Origin: Sediminibacterium sp. Gen4
GTDB lineage: Bacteria > Bacteroidota > Bacteroidia > Chitinophagales > Chitinophagaceae
Length of the DNA: 64,000 bases
Direction of reading: 5' to 3'
Assembly: GCA_013391385.1 (NCBI GenBank)
Contig: JACBFI010000004.1
Coordinates: 1 to 64,000, forward strand
The position numbers and the translations under genes were made by a program. Each line of letters starts with the position of its first letter. Positions within the stretch are counted from its first letter, which is position 1. Below, one piece after another: positions 1 to 8,818 of this stretch. The notes under the pieces were generated by a model. It did not search any database. It saw only the letters and a program-made list of their open reading frames with translations, and was not told the DNA's origin.

Positions 1-26
1 AATCGGAGTCGATAACCCCGATTTTT
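1..26 (+). terminator. Possible terminator of a gene left of the window
   Basis: AATCGG (1-6) pairs with CCGATT (18-23) and is followed by a T run, the form of a Rho-independent terminator for a plus-strand gene outside the window. The left edge may cut the stem. Confidence 0.35.
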
Positions 27-219
27 AATATTTACACAGTTTTTGAGATAGTGTCTATTAGTTCTTACAACCCCCTATTTCTTATTTCTCATTCTCTTTT
101 TCTCTTATTCGCCGGACTAAAGTCCGGCACTATTTAAACTTGAGTATTATATATTGAAACTTCCTTGTCCCTTGTCTCTTATTTCTTGTTTCGTATTTCT
201 TGTTTCTTATTCTATTATC
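27..219. other. Non-coding spacer with pyrimidine-rich simple repeats
   Basis: I see no gene here. The stretch contains short repeated words of the type CTTATTTCT / CTTGTTTCT (about 60-110 and 165-215) and a perfect 8-bp stem, GCCGGACT-AA-AGTCCGGC, near 112-129. The word repeats lie just past the 3' end of the minus-strand peptidase gene and belong to the wider set of heptamer-like intergenic repeats in this window. Confidence 0.5.
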
Positions 220-1689
220 CTAGTCTTCCCAACGCCACTCCCCTGCTATTTTCAGCGGTTCTTTAAGATTGTTCTTTAATAAGAACTCTCTGGTTTCTGC
301 ATCGGTAAAGTGTTTCGCTTTGATGATATCTGTATCTGCAATACCATACAATAACATGGCATTGAATCTGACCGTATTCTTCATTCCTTGTGGATCTACC
401 AATTTAAAATCATCACAATCTGCATGATAACAAGGACCTGCATTATTGGGTAATCTACCCCCTGCAGCACCTCCGGTTGGAACCCCATGCAACATAAATG
501 GTTGATGATCGCTATGTAGTCCGGCTCCACTTCTGAAAGTATTGGTGAAACTGGTATCAATACTTTTTGCAATGGCGCCAATAGACTGAAATAATTCTTT
601 ACTTTCTTCAGCAGTAGTTGAATAGCCTTTAGGATCATTGGTCATATCATAGTTCAGCATATAACGCAACTGATCAATGGTTTTATTTTTAACTGCTTGC
701 TCTACATAAGCTTTTGAGCCTAACAAACCTTCTTCCTCTCCCATGAACATTACGAATTCAATGGTGCGTTGTGGTTGTAATTTTAAAACTTTGAAAGTAC
801 GTGCCATATCTAACACTGAAAAAGATCCGATACCATTATCAATTGCACCGGTTGCAAGATCCCAGCTATCTAAATGTCCCCCCACTACAATTTTTTCATT
901 CGGTAGTGTTTTTCCTTTGATGGTAGCAATTACATTTCTTGCTTTGATCATACCGGAAAAATTGGTCATTTTGATATGCGCAAAGTGCGTAGTTTTTGCT
1001 ACTTCAGCTTTGAACGCCATTCCATCTTCTTTACCAATACAAACTGCGGGAATAGGTATCAGTTTTCCTGTTACCGATGCAGTGCCTGTCAATAAAATTC
1101 CACCATCTGCTGTATTGATGATAATAATTCCTTTTGCTCCATATTTGGTGGCCAATGCTGTTTTCTCTGAACGATGTAAACTTCTGGTACCCGGCTTAGA
1201 ACCCGGCAATACACCTAGATACACCAGCGCAATTTTTCCGGTTACTTTTCCCGGGTTGGACAAATAGTCTTCTTCCAATCCATTACCCATGTCTGCTACT
1301 TCAAGTGTAACATCTGCAGCTACGGGGGAATGTGCCAATGAAACAGATTTTACATCTTTTAAAGAAGAAGTGCTGGTTCCGATCTGAACAGATAAAGTTC
1401 CTCTGCTCCAACTTTCCACTTCAAAAGGCTGATACTTTACATCTTTAAATCCATAGGATTTTAGAAGATTATACGCATAGGCTTCTGCTTTTTCTCCATT
1501 CTTCGAACCGGTGAGACGATGGCCAATGGTTTCAGTAGCTTCTTTTAAAGTACTATATGCTTTAGAGCCTTGCTGTACTTCATCATTAATGGCTTTAAAA
1601 ATGGTATTCCACTCTTGTTTTGCCTGTGCAAGGGTCAAAGTATTGATCAACAGCATCGCTGCTAATCCGATAGTTAGTTGTTTGATCAT
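220..1689 (-). CDS. Secreted M28 family zinc metallopeptidase (carboxypeptidase Q-like)
   Basis: A 489-residue exported peptidase. Residues 1-23 form a signal peptide ending LAQA. A PA-type insert lies around residues 120-250, and the M28 catalytic domain follows. Expected di-zinc ligands and catalytic acids are visible: His272 and Asp274 in GGHLDSWD, Asp284 in GAIDNG, the Glu pair in FMGEEEG (about 318-319), Asp347 in NYDMTND and His421 in CYHADCDD. The family hydrolyses amino-terminal or dipeptide bonds in the periplasm or outside the cell; the exact substrate cannot be read from sequence. The gene stands alone, divergent from the LytS-like gene. A large inverted repeat abuts its start codon and could affect translation. 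Confidence 0.9.
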   Translation of the reverse strand: MIKQLTIGLAAMLLINTLTLAQAKQEWNTIFKAINDEVQQGSKAYSTLKEATETIGHRLTGSKNGEKAEAYAYNLLKSYGFKDVKYQPFEVESWSRGTLSVQIGTSTSSLKDVKSVSLAHSPVAADVTLEVADMGNGLEEDYLSNPGKVTGKIALVYLGVLPGSKPGTRSLHRSEKTALATKYGAKGIIIINTADGGILLTGTASVTGKLIPIPAVCIGKEDGMAFKAEVAKTTHFAHIKMTNFSGMIKARNVIATIKGKTLPNEKIVVGGHLDSWDLATGAIDNGIGSFSVLDMARTFKVLKLQPQRTIEFVMFMGEEEGLLGSKAYVEQAVKNKTIDQLRYMLNYDMTNDPKGYSTTAEESKELFQSIGAIAKSIDTSFTNTFRSGAGLHSDHQPFMLHGVPTGGAAGGRLPNNAGPCYHADCDDFKLVDPQGMKNTVRFNAMLLYGIADTDIIKAKHFTDAETREFLLKNNLKEPLKIAGEWRWED

Positions 1690-1770
1690 ATCAGGTATTT
1701 ATGAACGTGGAATTTATAGATTATTACGGAAGATGAACAGAATAATCTATAAATAGCCTATTTACCTGAT
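1690..1770. promoter_or_regulatory. Nested inverted repeat between divergent genes
   Basis: ATCAGGTA (1690-1697) pairs with TACCTGAT (1763-1770). Inside it, the 13-base arm TTTATAGATTATT (1713-1725) pairs perfectly with 1741-1753. On the minus strand the structure ends one base before the peptidase ATG, so as RNA it could mask the start; as DNA it could be an operator shared with the gene at 1841. Confidence 0.6.
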
Positions 1771-1840
1771 TTTATCGGTGTTGGACCGAACATATACATT
1801 GCCTGAAGGGATATGCACATATTTAATATCTTAGTCCCGT

Positions 1841-2881
1841 ATGAATAAACACCAAAGAACGTATTGGATCTTTCAAACAGCGGGATGGTCTCTCTATTGC
1901 CTGATCTATATTTTCTTTTATTTATCCATTAATGCAGCTCCACAGCCCCATTTTTTTGAGCAACTGCTCACCCATGTTTTTATAGGATTTTGGCTAACCC
2001 ATATTATGCGCATGGTCATTCAGCGTTTGGGTATCCTAAAACTTAGTCTGCAGAAGCAGATATTTTCGTTGAGTATACTCTCTTTGATATTTTCATTTTT
2101 TATTGGTGTTAGTATCGTTGCTACAGAATCCTGGATGGATATTCAATCTTTTGATCTTGGCAGTTTCTCCTTTCTGGATATCGCGATCCGATTTGCATTT
2201 TCCTATTTCCATTTTGTACTGATCTGGAATCTCCTATACTTCGTTTATCATTTTGTCCAAAAAACAAGAGAACAAAATATAGAACAAGCCAAACTGGAGA
2301 ACCTATTGAGTGAATTAGAAATCACTACTTTAAAATCGCATATCAATCCGGAATTCTTATTCAATAGTTTGAATGGTATTCGATCACTCGTTACAGATGA
2401 TCCTGTAAGAGCCCGGAAGGCCATTACCATGTTGAGTAATATTTTGCGCAATAGTATCCAGGTTGACAAGGCAGAAAAAACGCTTTTTGAAAAAGAGTTA
2501 TCGATCATCAAAGATTATATTGCCCTAGAACAGATTCGTTTTGCAGACCAGCTATTTGTTCAGTATGATATTGAAGAAGATACATTAGATCAACCTGTTC
2601 CCGCGATGGTAATGCAGTATCTAGTAGAGAAAGCCATTCGACATGGTTTTGACGAGCAAATCAAAACAGGTAGTATTCATGTTTATTCTGAATACAAGGA
2701 GGATCTACATTGTTTTGGTGTCATCAGCTCAGGTAACTTTTCGAATTACTTGGAACAGGAAAATGAACATTTGAGTGAGATCAGAAAACGTATTTATGGT
2801 ATCTATGGACAAAAAGCCCGTATTCTGGTGGATGCTCCTGAAGCAGGTATGATCAAAGCCGCTGTTTGTATCCCCTTATAA
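1841..2881 (+). CDS. LytS-type membrane sensor protein with degenerate kinase motifs
   Basis: A 346-residue protein with four predicted membrane helices (about 8-32, 38-62, 74-95, 110-138), followed by a coiled-coil linker and the His_kinase/HATPase layout of LytS-type sensors. The signature that normally reads NPHFLFN reads NPEFLFN here, so the phospho-acceptor histidine is Glu171. The N-box normally reads LVENA; here it is LVEKA, with Lys264 in place of the Asn. The Asp-Gly motif is VISSGNF, and no Gly-rich G2 box precedes IRKRIYGIYG. I infer a pseudokinase, perhaps a scaffold or regulator of another LytS. No LytTR regulator is adjacent; an intact LytS/LytTR pair lies at 25-27 kb. Confidence 0.75.
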   Translation: MNKHQRTYWIFQTAGWSLYCLIYIFFYLSINAAPQPHFFEQLLTHVFIGFWLTHIMRMVIQRLGILKLSLQKQIFSLSILSLIFSFFIGVSIVATESWMDIQSFDLGSFSFLDIAIRFAFSYFHFVLIWNLLYFVYHFVQKTREQNIEQAKLENLLSELEITTLKSHINPEFLFNSLNGIRSLVTDDPVRARKAITMLSNILRNSIQVDKAEKTLFEKELSIIKDYIALEQIRFADQLFVQYDIEEDTLDQPVPAMVMQYLVEKAIRHGFDEQIKTGSIHVYSEYKEDLHCFGVISSGNFSNYLEQENEHLSEIRKRIYGIYGQKARILVDAPEAGMIKAAVCIPL

Positions 2882-2888
2882 ATTCATT

Positions 2889-3941
2889 TCAGCAATTGTG
2901 GAACTCATTTTTTTTACTCAAATATTGCTGCAATAAAGTGATCTGATTCTTAGCACGTTCGAAATTGTGTGTGGGGTATTGTATTTGGTAATACTGATCT
3001 CCATTCAAAAAATCAGTCATGAAACGAAGTGCCTGCATGTAAATCATGATGGCGCCTGCATCAAAAAAAGATTGTCGTTCTTTTTCTGTAAGGACATCTC
3101 CCATACCTTGAGCATATCCCTCTACAATAGCTTTATACATATCGATTCGCACCTGAATTAAACTAAGGTCTTTTTCTTCCTCATTCACCGGAGAGAGATA
3201 AGTTCTGAACATATCACCCAGATCACTGAAAAAATAACCGGGCATCACCGTATCCAGATCGATCACACATAATCCATGATGATTTTGATCGAACAAAATA
3301 TTACTGATCTTGGTATCATGGTGCATCACCCTCACCTTAAATTCCGGATCAGTCAGTATGGATCGATAGGTTTGTTCAATGAAAGAAAAAGAGGCTAATA
3401 AAGCTATCCATTTTTCAGCCTGTATGACACGCTCCTGTACACCATGACGAAGTGATTGCTGAAACTGCTCATACCTAAATGAAAGATCATGAAAGCTTTT
3501 GATGGTTGTATGTAGTTGCGAACAGTCAAAATTGGCAAATTGTCTGGTAAAGTTTCCAAATTGAAAAGCTGCTTCTTTTGCTTGTTGAGTATTCTCAACT
3601 ACTGTTATTGTTTGTGAATTTGGAATGTAGGTAAACAGTCGATAGAAATTCCCATCCTGTTCTACCAAAGTAGTTCCATCCGATGCACTCAGCGGCATTA
3701 CAAATTGGTACTGGGGATTAATGGATTGAATATACCTGCCCAGTTGTTCTATATTTTCTTGAATCCATTCAGGTTGCTGAAAAACACTGGTATTGATTTT
3801 TTGAAGAATCCAGGCATGATTGCCTTGATTCAACTTCCAGGTATGGTTGATCAATCCATTACTAATGGTACTTACTTCTACTGAAGGATCATGTAAGTCA
3901 TACGCTTTCAATACCGATATGGGAGGAACTATATTTGTCAT
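2889..3941 (-). CDS. APH-fold small-molecule kinase, N-acetylhexosamine 1-kinase-like
   Basis: A phosphotransferase of the aminoglycoside/choline kinase fold, about 350 residues. The catalytic loop HHDTKISN and the metal-binding IDLDTVMPGYF match the pattern of NahK-type N-acetylhexosamine 1-kinases better than antibiotic kinases. It lies directly downstream of the GH109-like gene on the same strand. This fits a pathway in which GalNAc is released and then phosphorylated at C1, but substrate is inferred from context. I chose the ATG at 3941; a TTG at 3953 overlaps the upstream stop codon (TTGA) and would add four residues. An annotation as an antibiotic-resistance gene would be misleading. 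Confidence 0.7.
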   Translation of the reverse strand: MTNIVPPISVLKAYDLHDPSVEVSTISNGLINHTWKLNQGNHAWILQKINTSVFQQPEWIQENIEQLGRYIQSINPQYQFVMPLSASDGTTLVEQDGNFYRLFTYIPNSQTITVVENTQQAKEAAFQFGNFTRQFANFDCSQLHTTIKSFHDLSFRYEQFQQSLRHGVQERVIQAEKWIALLASFSFIEQTYRSILTDPEFKVRVMHHDTKISNILFDQNHHGLCVIDLDTVMPGYFFSDLGDMFRTYLSPVNEEEKDLSLIQVRIDMYKAIVEGYAQGMGDVLTEKERQSFFDAGAIMIYMQALRFMTDFLNGDQYYQIQYPTHNFERAKNQITLLQQYLSKKNEFHNC

Positions 3942-3949
3942 TGCATGTA

Positions 3950-5305
3950 TCAATATTCATCATTCAAAGCAAATACAGGCTTTCGATACATCCATTGTCC
4001 ACCGGTGAAATCAGGGAATGAAACAGTCTGATTACCTAGATCAATGGATTGTTCACTCAAGGGTGTAATCGCACTCCAACTAGCAGCATCATATACATCC
4101 ATGGGTGTTGCTTGTTTTCTTTTGATAGACTCTATGAATGAGTGGATCACAAAAAAATCCATGCCACCATGTCCGGCTCCATCTGTTTCTTTACTCCATC
4201 TTTTCCATAAAGGATGATCATATTTATCCAACCATTCTTTACTATTATCCCATTGATGTGCTTTGGCAGATTTTCCTTCCAGATAAATACCCTTATTTAC
4301 ATCCATCCAGATTCCTTCGGTTCCTTGCACCCTAAAACCTAAAGAGTAGGGTCTTGGCAAGTTGGTATCATGCTGTAATAAAATGGTTTCGCCATTAGCA
4401 CACAGTATTTGCGTGGTAACCACATCTCCCAATTTAAATTTCACTTTGGCATTGGGATGGCTTTCACCTCCATTCTTTACAATATGATTGTGCAAGCCTC
4501 TTGCTTTAGAAGCAAATGAGGATAAGGAAACAAAACGATTCCCACGATTGATATTGATATAGTGAGCAACCGGACCAATACCATGTGTTGGATATAAATC
4601 TCCGTTTCGATTCACAGAATGAGCCGTACGCCATGCCGCTTCAGAAAATCCTTTTTCACCAAACTCTACACCATGACCATAAGGATGAATACCATCATTG
4701 AATTTTACTTCCCTAAGATCATGTTGATAGCCTCCCTGCAGATGAATCAACTCCCCAAAAAGGTTCTGTCTAACCATATTCAGTACCGCCATCACATCTC
4801 TTCGATAACAAACATTTTCCAGCATCATCACATGTACTTTCGCTGATTCAGCAGCACGTACCACTTCCCAATGGTCTTCTAAACTAATACCAATCATTAC
4901 TTCAGAGCCCACATATTTGATACCTGCTTGAATGGATCCGATAATCATTTCTTTATGCCATTCCCATGGAGTAGCGATGATGATACCGTCGAGCTGATGG
5001 GTTGCAATCATTTTCTTCCATGCATAAGGATCTCCCGTAAATACCTGGGGCATAGCTTTACCACTCTTCGTAATCATGGCTTTAGCAGCTTCCAACATTT
5101 TATCATGGATATCACAAATGGCCACAAGCTCTGTATCAGCTCTGCGCAAAATCAAGTCTAAATGATTTTGTCCGCGAAGACCTGTTCCAATAATGGCGAG
5201 ACGCACTTTTTCTGCTTTTGTTTCAGCATATGTGTTGATAGAAGGAAGCACAGTCATAGCAGCAGCCGTGAATCCTGTCTGTGCGATAAATTTTCTTCTT
5301 AACAT
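3950..5305 (-). CDS. Gfo/Idh/MocA-fold exported protein, GH109-like glycosidase
   Basis: About 451 residues from the ATG at 5305, beginning MLRRKFIAQTGF, a twin-arginine-type signal. A Rossmann NAD-binding motif, IIGTGLRGQNH, follows, with DGIIIATPWEWH. The C-terminal half has the motifs ENVCYRR and RNGDLYPTHGIGPVAHY, which I associate with GH109 alpha-N-acetylgalactosaminidases that use bound NAD. A plain sugar dehydrogenase remains possible. A TTG at 5329 would extend the protein by eight residues, but it would bury the twin-arginine motif deeper and is less likely. The downstream kinase overlaps or nearly abuts it, so the two are probably co-transcribed. Confidence 0.7.
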   Translation of the reverse strand: MLRRKFIAQTGFTAAAMTVLPSINTYAETKAEKVRLAIIGTGLRGQNHLDLILRRADTELVAICDIHDKMLEAAKAMITKSGKAMPQVFTGDPYAWKKMIATHQLDGIIIATPWEWHKEMIIGSIQAGIKYVGSEVMIGISLEDHWEVVRAAESAKVHVMMLENVCYRRDVMAVLNMVRQNLFGELIHLQGGYQHDLREVKFNDGIHPYGHGVEFGEKGFSEAAWRTAHSVNRNGDLYPTHGIGPVAHYININRGNRFVSLSSFASKARGLHNHIVKNGGESHPNAKVKFKLGDVVTTQILCANGETILLQHDTNLPRPYSLGFRVQGTEGIWMDVNKGIYLEGKSAKAHQWDNSKEWLDKYDHPLWKRWSKETDGAGHGGMDFFVIHSFIESIKRKQATPMDVYDAASWSAITPLSEQSIDLGNQTVSFPDFTGGQWMYRKPVFALNDEY

Positions 5306-5409
5306 GGCATTTATTTTAGACAACCACAATGTAAGGGTAAAAAATAAAATAGTAAGTGCTACCCAAAGAATACCTATTCAGATAATACTAGATTACTATT
5401 TAAAAAAAA

Positions 5410-5436
5410 ATCGCCTGATCAAAAAGATCAGGCGAT
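5410..5436 (-). terminator. Rho-independent terminator of the tricorn-like gene
   Basis: An 11-bp perfect stem (5410-5420 with 5426-5436) with a five-base loop. Read on the minus strand it is followed by nine T residues. It lies 21 bases past the stop codon at 5457, so the protease gene is separated from the GH109-like gene downstream. Confidence 0.9.
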
Positions 5437-5456
5437 AAAAATAAAATGATATAATA

Positions 5457-8400
5457 CTAATTCTTCGGACGGAAGGATCGAATCGGTGGAGCGGGTTCTT
5501 TCTTCAATTCAATTCCCTGTGTAGGCATTAAACGTAAAGCTTCTTGAACGGCTCTTTCCAATTGTGGATCTCGTCCCTCTATGATCGCTTTGGGATCATG
5601 AAACACTTCAATATCCGGCGCCACGCCTTCTGCTTCTACAGCCCATTTGCCATCCGTATCAAAGAATCCTCCCCTAGGTGCTACCATCCTTCCACCATCG
5701 ATAAATGGCGGTGTATCCCAGGTACCTACGAGTCCACCCCAGGTTCTTGTACCTACCAGTGGACCTAGCTTCATCTTTCTAAACATATAAGGCAAGAGAT
5801 CTCCACCTGATCCTGCATTTTCATTAATGATCATCACTTTAGGGCCCCAAATGCCAGCCATCGGCGTGGTAGAAACGCGATGTCCTTCTACCCTGTTATT
5901 GAAGTATCCCTGTAATTTTCTACTCATCACATCAATCATATAATCAGCAGCAGATCCTCCACCATTGTTTCTTTCATCAATGATAGCACCTTGTTTATCC
6001 TGTTGAGAAAAATAATAACGATTGAATGAAGTATATCCGGGGTCACCTGTATTCGGCACATACACATAAGCCAGTTTTCCTCCGGACAATGCATCTACTT
6101 TTCTACGATTACCTTCTACCCAATCGCGAGAACGCAGTGCGGCTTCATTGGCAATGGGAACAACTGTTATCAATTGCGATCCTTCCAAAGTAGGTTTACT
6201 ATTCACCCTGATTTTAATTTGTCTATTGGCAGTGCCTTCAAACAAACGATACAAGTTCATGGATGCATCTAATTTCTGTCCATTGACTTCCAACAAATAG
6301 TCCCCAACTTTTACACTGATACCCGGACCACTCAATGGCGATCTTAATTCCGGATTCCAATTTTCACCGGTATATATTTTTTTGATTTTGAAATAACCAT
6401 TGTCTACTTGATAGTCTGCACCCAATAATCCACCCGGAACAGTGGGCACATCCGGGAAGTCACCACCACTCACATAAGAATGCCCAACTGCTACTTCTCC
6501 ACTAATAATATCAATGATATAGTTAAGGTCTGATCTGTGTTTTACATGTTTTACCCAAGGCTTATACCATTCATAGATTTTATCCCATGGTGCTCCATGC
6601 ACATTATCCACGTAGAGAAAATCTCTTTGCAAACGCCATCCTTCTTTATATATCTGTTCTGCTTCTTTACCGGGATCCACATATACTTTCATGGCATCGG
6701 TCGCTAATCGGCCTTCACCCTGACGAGGTGCTGCCGCAGTACCAACGATATACCATCCTGCACCGGAACGGTACAATAAATTTTTGCGATCAGCACTGGT
6801 GACTGCACTATTAACCGCTCTTGCAAACTCAATCGTTTTTTGATCTTTTGTGCTGTATCTATTCAATACCACACCAGGCTGATTGGGTATTGCTTCCATA
6901 TAAAAAACAGTGCCATCAGGTCCTGCTACTAACCCTGTATAATTTCTCAATGGAATATTCGCAGCAATGATTCGCTGATCCAATCCATCAAAATCAATTT
7001 TCACTTGAACACCGGAAGCGGCTGCTGGTTTTGTTTGTTTAGAACCGGTATCAGCAGGGTTCTTCACGGGTTCATCATCACTTTTAGGTTCCAATGGAGA
7101 TGCTGCATCTTTATTCAGCACTGCAATGTATAATGCACGTGTTACCGGATAATTGTAATTACTCATATCCAACCAACCAGTTGCCAATCCGAAATCAGTA
7201 CTGGCTAAAAAATATAAATACTTACCACTCTCATCCCATTGCGGATCAATGGCATCTGATAAACCATCCGTTAATTGCCTACTCACACCGGTTTCAAGAT
7301 TGTATACTTTTACTGCTTTGAACTGATTGTTCTGCAACTGAACATACGCAATCCATTTACTATCTGGTGACCAAACAGGCTTCATGGTTCTGTTGGGATG
7401 CGCATAACGATCGGTATCAACTTTTTTAATGGCACCTGTTTTCACATCCATGTACCAGATATTATAATCGGTATCTGTAAATGCAATGTATTTACTGTCT
7501 GGTGACCAAGCTGGTGTGAAATAAAATTTTTTATTCGGAATGGGAAATGCTTGTGCTTCTTGTAATCCAAACTGATCTCTTACCATCAACTGATACTCTC
7601 CACTGGCATCCGAAAACCAGGCAAGTTTTTGTCCGTCAGGCGACCAAACAGGTGATCGGTCTGCAGCACCTGTGGAATTGGTAATATTTCTCCAATCTCC
7701 ATTTTCTTTGGGTACTGTAAAGATTTCACCACGGCTTTCAAATAGGGCTCTTTTACCGGTGGGAGATAAACTGGCATTGATCAAATTATTGCCGGTAAGA
7801 TTATTCCAACGAGGGCGACCCCAATTCAAATCAGCTTTGACATGTATTTCCAGCTTTTGTGTTTTTTGTGTTGTAACATCATAGCTATGCAAATAACCTC
7901 CTTGTTCGTAAATCAATTTGTTATTCGCTGCTGAAACATTTTTGATATCAAAATCTTTATGAAATGTGATCTGTTTTTGTGCTTTTGTTTTCGGATCATA
8001 GGACCATATATTGTTGATATAATCCTGCTCAGATAAGAAATATAAAATACCATTGTTCCAGGTTGGACTACTATGTCTTTCTTGATCACCCTGTTTTGTT
8101 TTTACTGTTTCAAAGGTTTTCATATTGAATAACCAAATAGGCTGTGCCTGACCACCACGATAGTTTCTCCATTCAGGGTCCCACAAACTATAAGGCAGGT
8201 ATGCCATGGTTTGTCCATCAGGAGATAAAGTACCGGAAAATCCAAAAGGTAAAGGCATGGCAGTTGGAGTTCCCCCTTTGATACTCACTGTAAAGAACTT
8301 GGTATTCACAGTGGGATATCCTTCTCTACCGGAAGTAAAGTAAACACCCGTTCCATCAGGCAACCAACCATGAACAATATCCGCACCGGGATGCCATGTC

Positions 8401-8735
8401 ATTCTTTTTGGTTCGCCACCATCAATCGAAACAATATATACATCCGTATTACCATCATACTGACCGGTGAAAGCGACCCATTTACCATCAGGACTGATTT
8501 TAGGATTGAGTTCTGTTCCCATAGCGGATGTTAATCTACGTGCATCTCCACCATTGATGGTAGTGACCCAAATATCATCTGCATGTACAAAGACGATATG
8601 ATCTTTACTGGCATTGGGTTGACGAAGTAACATAGTACCCTGCGCAAATAGGGTGCTATATGTACTTAAGAGTACAAGGCAGAAAACTATTCTGCTGATA
8701 CCGGAATATTTATTTTTCATATGGTTGGTTTTCAA
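5457..8735 (-). CDS. Tricorn protease homologue (S41 family), exported
   Basis: A 1092-residue protein. It has an N-terminal signal peptide ending LFAQG, then two blocks of WD40/TolB-like beta-propeller repeats with recurrent PDGKW, SPDSKYIAFT and SPDGQ motifs (about 35-330 and 330-560). A low-complexity linker near 570-600 is followed by the tricorn C1 region, a PDZ-like region (KVGDYLLEVNGQ, near 830) and a C-terminal S41 protease domain. NENAGSGGD near 971-979 carries the expected nucleophile, Ser976. The family degrades peptides. In Bacteroidota these large forms are exported, so a periplasmic or surface role in peptide recycling is inferred. It is a monocistron by position. Confidence 0.9.
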   Translation of the reverse strand: MKTNHMKNKYSGISRIVFCLVLLSTYSTLFAQGTMLLRQPNASKDHIVFVHADDIWVTTINGGDARRLTSAMGTELNPKISPDGKWVAFTGQYDGNTDVYIVSIDGGEPKRMTWHPGADIVHGWLPDGTGVYFTSGREGYPTVNTKFFTVSIKGGTPTAMPLPFGFSGTLSPDGQTMAYLPYSLWDPEWRNYRGGQAQPIWLFNMKTFETVKTKQGDQERHSSPTWNNGILYFLSEQDYINNIWSYDPKTKAQKQITFHKDFDIKNVSAANNKLIYEQGGYLHSYDVTTQKTQKLEIHVKADLNWGRPRWNNLTGNNLINASLSPTGKRALFESRGEIFTVPKENGDWRNITNSTGAADRSPVWSPDGQKLAWFSDASGEYQLMVRDQFGLQEAQAFPIPNKKFYFTPAWSPDSKYIAFTDTDYNIWYMDVKTGAIKKVDTDRYAHPNRTMKPVWSPDSKWIAYVQLQNNQFKAVKVYNLETGVSRQLTDGLSDAIDPQWDESGKYLYFLASTDFGLATGWLDMSNYNYPVTRALYIAVLNKDAASPLEPKSDDEPVKNPADTGSKQTKPAAASGVQVKIDFDGLDQRIIAANIPLRNYTGLVAGPDGTVFYMEAIPNQPGVVLNRYSTKDQKTIEFARAVNSAVTSADRKNLLYRSGAGWYIVGTAAAPRQGEGRLATDAMKVYVDPGKEAEQIYKEGWRLQRDFLYVDNVHGAPWDKIYEWYKPWVKHVKHRSDLNYIIDIISGEVAVGHSYVSGGDFPDVPTVPGGLLGADYQVDNGYFKIKKIYTGENWNPELRSPLSGPGISVKVGDYLLEVNGQKLDASMNLYRLFEGTANRQIKIRVNSKPTLEGSQLITVVPIANEAALRSRDWVEGNRRKVDALSGGKLAYVYVPNTGDPGYTSFNRYYFSQQDKQGAIIDERNNGGGSAADYMIDVMSRKLQGYFNNRVEGHRVSTTPMAGIWGPKVMIINENAGSGGDLLPYMFRKMKLGPLVGTRTWGGLVGTWDTPPFIDGGRMVAPRGGFFDTDGKWAVEAEGVAPDIEVFHDPKAIIEGRDPQLERAVQEALRLMPTQGIELKKEPAPPIRSFRPKN

Positions 8736-8818
8736 ATAAGCAATTCGTTTATAATCTTTAAATATTAAAAAGCATTTCTAAAAATGTGCTATCGTTTTCT
8801 ATTGTGTCATTGCTGCTT

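Noticed and set aside
743..1267. Plus-strand open frame inside the M28 peptidase gene
   Set aside because: It is antisense to a well-supported gene and has no recognisable domain. The many similar frames inside sprA, susC and the tricorn-like gene were rejected for the same reason.
2889..3941. Aminoglycoside resistance gene
   Set aside because: The fold is APH-like, but the motif set and the GH109-like neighbour favour a sugar kinase.
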